NCBI RefSeq assembly: GCF_000003605.2
Contig: NW_003149271.1
Coordinates: 450,814-477,637, forward strand
From: Saccoglossus kowalevskii
Lineage: Eukaryota > Hemichordata > Enteropneusta > Harrimaniidae
Direction of reading: 5' to 3'
Length of the DNA stretch: 26,824 bases
The notes below the pieces were generated by a model. It was given only the letters and a program-made list of their open reading frames with translations. It was not told the origin of the DNA and searched no databases. Made by a program: the position numbers and the translations under genes. Shown here one piece after another: positions 1-21,002 of the stretch (positions are counted from its first letter, which is position 1; each line of letters starts with the position of its first letter).

Positions 1-310
1 CATGTTTCACTATGTATGTACCATGGATTACTATCTATACCCCATGAGTTAGTACCTAAACATCATGGGCCACGATTTATACACCATAGGTATCTATACA
101 TAATGAGTTACTGTAAATATACCATAATCACTATGTATGCCACCTATATATCATGGGTGTCTTAAGTGTACACCATGAGACAATATTTATACATCTTATT
201 TTCTGTGCATGCACCATGGATTAATATCATAGATCACTAGGCATACATCAAAGATGAGTACCCATATTGATTGTTTTGTTACCTGTATGTTATGGGTCAC
301 TGCATAAATT
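1..310. repeat. Degenerate ~20-25 bp repeat, decayed flank of the minisatellite
   Basis: Diverged copies of a pattern like ACCATGGRTYACTATNTATAC recur (for example at 21, 45, 64, 83, 120, 156 and 172: ACCATGG, CCCATGAG, ATCATGGG, ACCATAGG, ACCATAAT, ATCATGGG, ACCATGAG). Spacing is irregular. No gene is visible. The shared ACACCATGG word links it to the adjacent 20-bp array. Confidence 0.55.
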
Positions 311-1547
311 AAATACCATGGCCAGTACCTGTACACCACGGCCTGTGCCTGTACACCATGGCCAGTACCTGTACACCACAGCCTGTGCCTGTACACCAGG
401 GCCAGTGCCTGTACACCACGGCCACGGCCAGTGCCTGTACACCAGGGCCAGTGCCTGTACACCATGGCCACGACCACGGCCAGTGCCTGTACACCACGGC
501 CAGTGCCTATACACCACGGCCAGTGCATTCACACCACACCACGGCCAGAGCATTTACACCACAGCCTATGCCTGTACACTATGGTCAGTGCCTGTACACC
601 ACGGCCAGTGCCATTACACCCTTGTCAGTGCCTATATACAACTGCCAATACCTATACACCACAGCCAGTGACTATACACCATAGCCAGTGCCTGTACACC
701 ACAGCCAGTATAGGCATACACCACAGCCAGTGCCTTTACACCACAGCCAGTGCCTATACACCACAGCCAGTGCCTATACACCATAGCCAGTGCCTATACA
801 CCACAGCCAATGCCTATACACCACGGCCAGTGCCTTTACACCACAGCCAGTGCCTTTACACCACAGCCAGTGCCTATACACCACAGCCAGTGCCTTTACA
901 CCACAGCCAGTGCCTTTACACCACAGCCAGTGCCTATACACCACAGCCAGTGCCTTTACACCACAGCCAGTGCCTTTACACCAGTCGGTGCCTTTACACC
1001 ACAGCCAGTGCCTATACACCACAGCCAGTGCCTTTACACCACAGCCAGTGCCTATACACCACAGCCAGTGACTATACACCACAGTCATTGCCAATACACT
1101 ATGATCAGTGCCTATACACCATAGCCAGTGCCTTTACACCACAGCCAGTGCCTTTACACCACAGCCAGTGCCTTTACACCACAGCCAGTGCCTTTATACC
1201 ACAGCCAGTGCATATACACCACAGCCAGTGCCTTTACACCACAGCCAGTGCCTTTACCCCACAGCCAGTGCCTTTACACCACGGCCAGTGCCTTTACACC
1301 ACGGCCAGTGCCTTTACACCACGGCCAGTGCCTTTACACCACAGCCAGTGCCTATACACCACAGCCAGTGCCTTTACACCACGGCCAGTGCCTTTACACC
1401 ACGGCCAGTGCCTATATACCACAGCCAGTGCCTATACACCACGGCCAGTGCCTATACACCACGGCCAGTGCCTATACACCACGGCCAGTGCCTATACACC
1501 ACGGCCAGTGCCTATACACCACGGCCAGTGCCTATACACCATGGTCA
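311..1547. repeat. 20-bp minisatellite, about 60 tandem copies
   Basis: The consensus unit is CAGTGCCTATACACCACAGC, with A/T at the CCTATA/CCTTTA position and A/G at ACAGC/ACGGC. The 5' third uses CCTGTA and contains 6- and 12-nt insertions (GCCACG; at about 421-426 and 468-479). From about 1000 to 1545 the period is exactly 20. At 841-960 a 60-bp higher-order unit is duplicated identically. The unit contains no stop in any forward frame, so long open frames with a 20-residue repeat (QCLYTTASAYTPQPVPIHHS) appear. They have no splice, start or conservation support and I do not call a gene. Confidence 0.97.
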
Positions 1548-2239
1548 GTTCGTATGAGTTGATATATGATATATATTTACCAAGTTTTGATGCTGAAAAT
1601 GAATCAAAACTTAAATGCCAACATTATGTGTCATCATCGAGCCATTCCAAATAATTGAATATGGCTATGTCATTGAAATTCATTGTGAAGTATTTCACCA
1701 CTAATAAATTTGACAATTTCAGTCATTTATCTGTTGATTTCACAATGTTGCACATAATCATATTTTCATGTAATCCTGTTTATATCTCATATTAGGTTTA
1801 TTGGTGTACCTACCCTTTGCTAAGATATTAATCAATTATATCCATAATGCATGGGAATGTTTAAAAATAATTAATAGATCCTTAACTTGTAGTTTAAATA
1901 AAAACCATGCGGTCCATGGCTATGTCCTTACTTTAATTTGTTAGTCAGATTATGGTGAACCTTGTCTAAACTGAACGCTAACGAGATGGAAACAATTATT
2001 GAGTTTACATTGGTGTTGATTCATAGGTTCGGTTATGCATGTCTTTAGAACGGAGCTGAGAAAACCAGTTTGGTTTAGATAAGTTTACCACTTATTTATT
2101 TTCGTAGTTTGAATTAACAAATTAGTACAAGCTATTGCCTGCTGCTTTAGGAATGTTATTATCAACTAATTATTAGCAAAATTCAATTGTTTAATTAATG
2201 TTTATTGATTTTTCTTTTTATTTTTTTTGTTGGTAACAG
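1548..2239. other. Non-coding stretch, probably WDR7 intron
   Basis: AT-rich sequence after the minisatellite. I see no exon-like frame, no RNA gene and no clear repeat, only the pyrimidine-rich tract leading to the candidate exon at 2240. Confidence 0.5.
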
Positions 2240-2284
2240 GCCTGTTTGCAGGCCATCTTGGTGGAGAAGTTATCTCATCATCAG
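2240..2284 (+). CDS. Candidate small WDR7 exon (45 nt)
   Basis: A long pyrimidine-rich tract (about 2208-2230) is followed by TTGGTAACAG, then 45 nt with no stop, then a GT donor (GTGACC, weak after +3). The next confident exon (5029) starts with the last two bases of a codon. This exon leaves exactly one base at its end, so it joins in frame to read LFAGHLGGEVISSSGGSPAR into the WDR7 frame. The human protein has a variable acidic linker just before the conserved ATAIV block and I cannot align these residues to it. It could be a lineage-specific or alternative exon, or chance. Confidence 0.4.
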
Positions 2285-2722
2285 GTGACCGAAACTAAAT
2301 GGATTTCTTCTCAATTTATTTCTGTCAATCTATTGACGAATGTCACAGATTTCACCTACACGTGTACTGTGTAATAATGCACCACTTTTCTTATTAAACT
2401 GTCATCATCCAGGAAAGTCAAGTCATTTTTGAATTTCTTGTGAAAAGTTACCTCGCTTCTTTAATACGGTCAAATTATCCAAAGTTCCTGAGGAAATGTG
2501 CTCTTCATCACATTCCTGATTCCCGCTACTATTTTAAAAATACTATTTGTCATGACAAAAACATAACAAGACTGCTGCATGACCCCTAAAGGTCACATTT
2601 TAGTATTATCAACAATATTGTACCTTGTATTGTTCCATGTTGAAATGTTTTTGAACTTTTTTGCATTTATTTTGCTAAAATAGTTCTGAATAAATTAAAT
2701 TCTCTTTTATAGTGAATACCAG

Positions 2723-2960
2723 AAAGTACCAAGATGTATGACCTTTAGGGTCATGTAAAGTACCAGGATGTATGACCTTTAAGGTCATGCAAAGTACCAG
2801 GATGTATGACCTTTAGGGTTATGCAAAGTACCATGATGTATGACCTTTAGGGTCATGCAAAGTACCATGATGTATGACCTTTAGGGTCATGCAAAGTACC
2901 AGGATGTACGACCTCTAAGGTTATGCAGCGTACCAAGATGTAGGACTTTTAGGGTCATGC
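2723..2960. repeat. 34-bp minisatellite, exactly 7 copies, with a palindromic core
   Basis: The unit begins AAAGTACCAGGATGT and ends in ATGACCTTTAGGGTCAT plus GC. Seven copies fill 238 bp with no indels. Each core is an inverted repeat (ATGACC ... GGTCAT). Copy 2 (2773-2787) is perfect: TGACCT TTA AGGTCA. The last two copies are more diverged. It lies in the WDR7 intron before 5029. Confidence 0.95.
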
Positions 2961-15786
<12,826 letters not shown>

Positions 15787-15920
15787 GGTTCAGATCATTG
15801 ATGTCACTTCCTCTTTGCATTGTGGGTACATGTGTGTTACGTCCATTGGTGAGGTTTTAGATCTTTTCGACAGGTTATATTATATTTATGAAAATGAGAA
15901 TAAATCAATTTATTCTTACG
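15787..15920 (+). promoter_or_regulatory. WDR7: WDR7 3' UTR with candidate poly(A) signal
   Basis: After the TGA there is no continued frame. An AATAAA lies at 15899-15904, 113 nt past the stop, followed by a T-rich stretch, which would suit cleavage at about 15920. Further AATAAA hexamers exist downstream (for example near 17874), so longer 3' ends are possible. Confidence 0.45.
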
Positions 15921-16527
15921 ATTATTAAAGACTATTGTAAATGTGGCTGTAATGATCTGTCTTAAGAACCCCAGTGAAATGTTCGCCAACTACAAAATTG
16001 TGTGATGTTTCTTGACTCACAAAATGGAATAATGAAAATGGTTTTGTGTACTTTGAATGAGAAGACAATAATATTCTGGAATGACTTAAATTGTGTTGTA
16101 CAGGTTAGATTTTGATGAACGTGGTGACATTTTTTTCACGTCAACCATTGATGGCAGTATTCCAATACATGATTTGAGTTTGCTTTCCCAGTTCATTTTA
16201 CCAATATACCTCTTGAGAACAACTTTGGTATTTGTTGAATGTAACATACAAATTATTTTTTTTTTTATGGAAAAAAAAAGTTTTTGCTTCATGAATTTTA
16301 TCAAAAAAATCAAAACAATTTGCTTGTGAATGTGGTCATCTTGTCAAAACAGTATCATTATTTATTTATTTATCAACCAGTAAATGGTTTGTTCTCTCCA
16401 TTTTATATAAAATAAAAATTGTGCACCTACTAGTGACTCAGCAAGTAAAATGTAGTGATAAACTATATAATTATTTCCGATAATTGCTTGTAAATTTGAA
16501 TACGGTCAAAGTACGGTCATAAGTGGA

Positions 16528-16977
16528 TTAGGGACGACGTCAAAAGATCGATGTCGGATAAAAAACTTATTTGCTTTAGTTTGGGGGTGGGGGGTTTTGA
16601 CCTCAAAAAGTTTCCATCCTACAAAAACGATTTTATTTTTTAATGAAATCAAAAAAATCTTGGAGTATTTGTAGTTCATTTTTTTCTATCCAATCATGGG
16701 CAGAAATAACATGAAATGAAAAAAACACACATCCAAGACGAGAAAATGGTTTGGTCCGAGTGTCAAATGAGGTGCATTTGTAAAGTCTTTTTACACTCAC
16801 CCGACAACCAACTGCTATGCCATACTACTGTCCGATTATCCATTTGTATTTAATGGTGAATATAGTCTGACGCCATGACCAATATTTATCAATTATAAGT
16901 TTCAGTGGGGGTGGGTTGAAAAAAACTAAAGGAATTAAGTTTTTTATCCGACATCGATCTTTTGACGTCGTCCCTTA
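16528..16977. mobile_element. PIF/Harbinger-like MITE, 39-bp near-perfect inverted repeats
   Basis: GGGACGACGTCAAAAGATCG followed by ATGTCGGATAAAAAACTTA at 16531-16569 is repeated inverted at 16936-16974 without mismatch that I can see, with TTA on both sides (16528-16530 and 16975-16977). A 3-bp TTA duplication and GGG-starting ends are typical of PIF/Harbinger elements. The interior (about 365 bp) has a G-rich patch near 16580 and an AT-rich middle with no transposase, so it is non-autonomous. The lack of divergence between the ends suggests fairly recent insertion. Confidence 0.88.
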
Positions 16978-18058
16978 TGTAGTTAACGTCCACCTGCAAT
17001 AACTTTGATAATTATGTAATAGACCATTTTCAGTTCACTGCGAGACTCTGTTATGCGTGAAATAAAATGTAAAAACAGGAAAAAAATGAAGGTCGTAGTG
17101 GCGACAAACATCACGTGGGGATTCGACAAACGAGGATATTTCCATGCTCAATAATGTGCTATACATATTTCATGATGGTCAATCTTGATGAAGTAAGGGT
17201 ATCTAAACGCAATATTCCCCTATCAAAGGTCGGCCTTTCGATGTGAGCTACGTAATTAGAGTTCAAAATAAAATTGTTTGATTTTTGCACCAGATGTTCG
17301 GCTCGCGTCTTTCACACAACTCGCGAGATCTTACAGTTGAGCGGAAAATCACCTATTGACATACATGTATTGTAAGTTGGATAATGCACTTGTGTCGTGC
17401 ATCATTTGGGTATTTGATCTCTACTCGGGGCCCCATCAGTCAATATCTAAATCTTTGCATTCTACTTGTGCATATCGGGTAATTTGTATTCAAACTACCG
17501 GTAGTGTAGTTTCCTCCAATCTTAAACCATTTACCAAATGTGTGAACACAAACTAGGATTGCAATTTGTCTTGTAAGTGTTCAGGATGACATCAAATAAT
17601 TACTGACGTTCATTGCACCGCGTTGTATTCGATACATTGTTTTTTTACACAAAATTCAAACACACGCTTCAAGGTATAGGAATAATGTGAGAACATAACA
17701 GGGTTTCATGCATGTATTGAAAGTTTATTCATGAACTATTTTTTTGAACAGTAAAAATATATCCAGTAAGTTAGTGATGCAAGTTAAAAATAACATCTAT
17801 GTCACAATAGGTTGTGTAAATTGTGTTATTGTCAACTTTTTGTACAAAAATGATGTGCAATATTTCAAGAAATGAATAAAAATGTTGAAAATAAACAAGA
17901 CTGTTTGTTACTTTTTTAATGGTGAATTTTATCAAGCTACTTGTTTGTGAAAATTAATCTTATTAGCCATGTTGTTTATTGACACCACATCAATGTTTAT
18001 CATTGGCTTGTTTTCACAGGCTATTTTACAATACATGTATTTACACAAATATATTTGT

Positions 18059-18386
18059 TTAAAGCGATAATAGCCATGATTTTTTTTACATTTTTTGTTC
18101 AAATGTAACTGTAAAGATGGCTAAATATTGTGTTAGTCACAATTGAATGAGTAGAGTGACTAAAACTGAATTTGACTCCACACTATTGTGACATTATGCC
18201 CAGGGCTCCAGGTAAGTTGTCATCTTGTATCGTGACGTTCGCTTGACAAAACTATTCTAATAAATGGCGCCCTCTGGTGACAGGTGAAACCCTTCAACAA
18301 TCTTTTATCACTTGACACAGGAAATGATTTATTAAAAATACAAATCTGAGAAAAAAAATTGATAATCGGGGCTATTGTCGCTTTAA
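18059..18386. mobile_element. TTAA-flanked MITE (AGCGAYAATAGCC ends)
   Basis: TTAA-AGCGATAATAGCC at the left and GGCTATTGTCGCT-TTAA at the right form inverted repeats with one mismatch over 13 nt. 328 bp, non-coding. It carries the CTCF-like motif at 18266-18280 inside it. Confidence 0.78.
18266..18280 (-). promoter_or_regulatory. CTCF-like motif
   Basis: On the minus strand this reads TCACCAGAGGGCGCC, close to the CTCF core CCACCAGRGGGCGC. It lies between the two convergent genes, inside a TTAA MITE. Binding is not shown by sequence alone. Confidence 0.45.
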
Positions 18387-19212
18387 TATTCACATCTCAA
18401 AATTACATACCAGACACTAGGGCAGATAACATTTTATCAGCATTAAAGATCATTTTAAATTGAATCAGTTTCCATTCCAAGTAAGCAACACCACAAAAAC
18501 ATTTTAAATTATGGCCATCTTTGTATCAGCCATCTGATGAGAATGCAATTAAATAAAGTGGCATTTTCAAAATTTGTATTAAAGCAGAATATGAAAAAAA
18601 TGTTACAAGACCACTGTTTATTCGTTGTGGGTGTACAGATGGGAAGTAATTTTAAACATTTACTTACCGTGACCTGAATGTTCACATATCCACCAGTCAA
18701 GAACTGTTTATAACATAGTATGTATTTCCAAACAAACTAAAACTCAATTGACAAAACAAAATTACATGTCAGGAGAATACGGTATTAACCATTTTCAACA
18801 GAAACTACCTTAGAATTGTAGATATTATAAAAATGATTATTGCACATACTATAAGTTGGAAATACTGGCCCATGAATAGTAATAAGTTAACAAAATGATA
18901 ATTGTGTGATATATTTTGGCTACCCATTAACACAGCACTTCTCTTCTGTTTGCTACACTAGACTCCTGGCTTTCTGCCCTCAACAAATTTGTACTGATAA
19001 CAGCAGCCAATCTGAGCGGATATGCTGGTTACAAAACAACTGCATATAAAATGGTGATTATTTGAAATATTACAGGCTCACTTGCTCATTTCTTTTTTAA
19101 TCATGCTGTCTGCATGAGTTTATCCAAGCTCAAAGAAAAATCTATCTGTAATCTAAAGGCCTGTGTGATTTTGTTGTATTCAAAGAAAGTTGACACTCAG
19201 TTCATTAATAAT

Positions 19213-19356
19213 TTAAACCGCACAGGAATTGAGTCCCAAGCGACGATAATAACACACGCTGAAAACGCAAAAGCTCATGGGTAGACGTGTGTTTTATAAA
19301 CAATGACACGCTATGGCCATCTGACGCATGCGCAGGTGACAACTCCCCCACTTTAA
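19213..19356. mobile_element. TTAA-flanked MITE, copy 2 (same family as 8628)
   Basis: GAATTGAGTCCCAAGCGACG, GCAAAAGCTCATGGGTAGAC and ACACGCTATGGCCATCTGA are shared with the 8628-8788 copy. The left terminal repeat has lost about 20 nt, but TTAA remains at both edges (19213-19216; 19353-19356). Confidence 0.75.
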
Positions 19357-19793
19357 CCAATCAAGTGGCTATAGTAATGACACAGAATGAAGTCTAGTGT
19401 AAGCTGACAGCGGAAACGTGCAGTGAGAGCTTGCAAAATTACATTTTGAAAAAAATTTCTTCCAGTTATTTTAGATCAAGGGTGAATCATATCGATTGCC
19501 ATGGTTATTATCAATATACAAATTGAATGTAACAATAGAAACAATAATTTTTACAAATTTAAAAACACTGACAGCAATGTTTGCATGGAAATTATTGATC
19601 AAGTCACATTTTTTAGTAAATATATTTACTATAAAAAAATAAAATCATTAACATTATGTACAATTTTGTAATAACAGAATATCGATTCACAAAAACATAA
19701 TTCATTCCTTGAACAAATATACAAGTAATACATTGTTCCATACGTCACTGTAGTGACATTTGTAAACAAGCCTTGTTTTTTTTTCTTCAAAAG

Positions 19794-19925
19794 TTAAAGG
19801 GCGGTGGTCGTTGTGCAGCGCGTGTTTGAATTTCATGTAAATAAACAATGTATTTTGCACGCATTGTATACGGTGCTACGAGTCCCATATGGAACAGGAT
19901 GCGGTGTGACAACCACCGCCCTTAA
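19794..19925. mobile_element. TTAA-flanked MITE (GGGCGGTGGT ends)
   Basis: TTAA-AGGGCGGTGGTCGT at the left and ACAACCACCGCCC-TTAA at the right. Inverted repeats of about 14 nt differ by one inserted base at the tip. 132 bp, non-coding, GC-richer than its surroundings. Confidence 0.75.
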
Positions 19926-20574
19926 AGAGATTTTAATAAATTCACCAAAATAGCAAAAATGCAAAATATTGGAATGATCGCAAGGAGAAAAATAAAGAAA
20001 TTTTATGATTTCTATGCGCTCTAACCAGTACGATTTTCTACACGTGACATCTATTTCTGGAATGACCAGAACCAGCTAAACAGAAAACACTATTTGTACA
20101 ATATGCAAATGGCTTAACAATTGCTGGATGACTTTTGATGACTATATTGTCGCATCAAAAAGATAAGACCACCCACAGAACTAGTGATGGGTTCATTGCC
20201 TGTCAAGTTTCTAACCTCTGAAGAATATTTGTAGCAACTTGAACTTCCCACAGAACACAAGTCATTTGTTTTTTTGCGATCACTCCTCCATTTTGTGAAC
20301 ACGGCTATATTTTGGGTATTTGCTACACAAAAAAACAAACAAGATAACTTGGCCAACCTCTTGTACTTGAGTTCTCTTTTCTCAAACAATATTCAAGTTA
20401 GACAAGTCGATTTTATTTCTTTGAAAATTTATATAGCAGATGTTTATATGTATTCTTTCTGCAATTAAAGTGTCTACCACTGTGCAATCCATCGAATACC
20501 TTTGCAGATTCTGTTCAGCTAATGTGTTTAATGAAGTGCGCCCTCATTGTCAATTCAACATTCCGCCATTTTGT

Positions 20575-20722
20575 TTTATTTATCCAATCAGATTTATCTA
20601 TTTTACCATGATCTAAATATGTGATCTGTCGGTAGAATGTTTGTAAAAAATGCGCAATTCAGTCACTGTGGTATAAATAATGGCATTCATAAGGTTGAAG
20701 TTGACCTTAAACTGAGGCTCAG
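20575..20722 (-). promoter_or_regulatory. ST8SIA3-like 3' UTR with candidate poly(A) signal
   Basis: On the minus strand an AATAAA occurs at 20580-20575, 143 nt past the stop codon, with no continued reading frame between. A second AATAAAA is a little further on (about 20417-20411). Confidence 0.4.
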
Positions 20723-21002
20723 CTATCCCTTACACTTTCTATTGATAAGTTTCAGAGCTCCTTGTTTGTGGAGTTTCTGCAGTATGCTGTATTCTTCTGG
20801 CATCTTGTGTACAGTCTTCAACCAGGAAGGATCAGCGGCTGGATTGTAGTAATGCCAAGGGACGATATTATTGTGAGTGTCATTCAAGAATGGATAGAAG
20901 CCATACAGTCTGATTTCATCACAGATTGGAACAGCTATGGTGTACATGAAAAGACCAGTTGTAATGCGAGGTTCTGTGAAGTTATGAGAAATCTTCCAAA
21001 AT
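20723..21002 (-). CDS. ST8SIA3: ST8SIA3-like terminal exon (sialylmotifs S, III, VS)
   Basis: The acceptor is TTGTTTTTCATTTAG. The exon begins with the third base of a split glycine codon and reads FWKISHNFTEPRITTGLFMY, TIAVPICDEIRLYGFYPF, LNDTHNNIVPWHYYN, then VHKMPEEYSILQKLHKQGAL and KLINRKCKG followed by TAG. Motif S binds donor and acceptor, HYYN is motif III, and HxxxE is motif VS with the general-base histidine. Nothing essential to the fold or catalysis is missing. Confidence 0.95.

Larger units (their letters stand above)
15921..20574. other. Intergenic region between convergent genes
   Basis: It contains a Harbinger-like MITE (16528-16977), TTAA elements (18059-18386, 19213-19356, 19794-19925) and a CTCF-like motif (18266-18280). 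A somewhat less AT-rich stretch at about 17020-17560 has CACGTG and several CG dinucleotides but no gene I can recognise. Open frames here (16093-16329, 17356-17556, minus 18509-18700, 20114-20389) show no known domain. Confidence 0.6.

Noticed and set aside
431-1654. 407-codon forward open frame, plus overlapping frames on both strands in 196-1654
   Set aside because: The frame is entirely a consequence of a stop-free 20-bp tandem repeat. The same peptide appears in every frame, and there is no splice, start or family support.
16093-16329. Frame starting MLYRLDFDERGDIFFTSTIDG after a CAG acceptor-like site
   Set aside because: The first 30 residues look somewhat protein-like, but WDR7 has already ended with a conserved C terminus. 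The frame runs into homopolymer sequence and no family is recognised.
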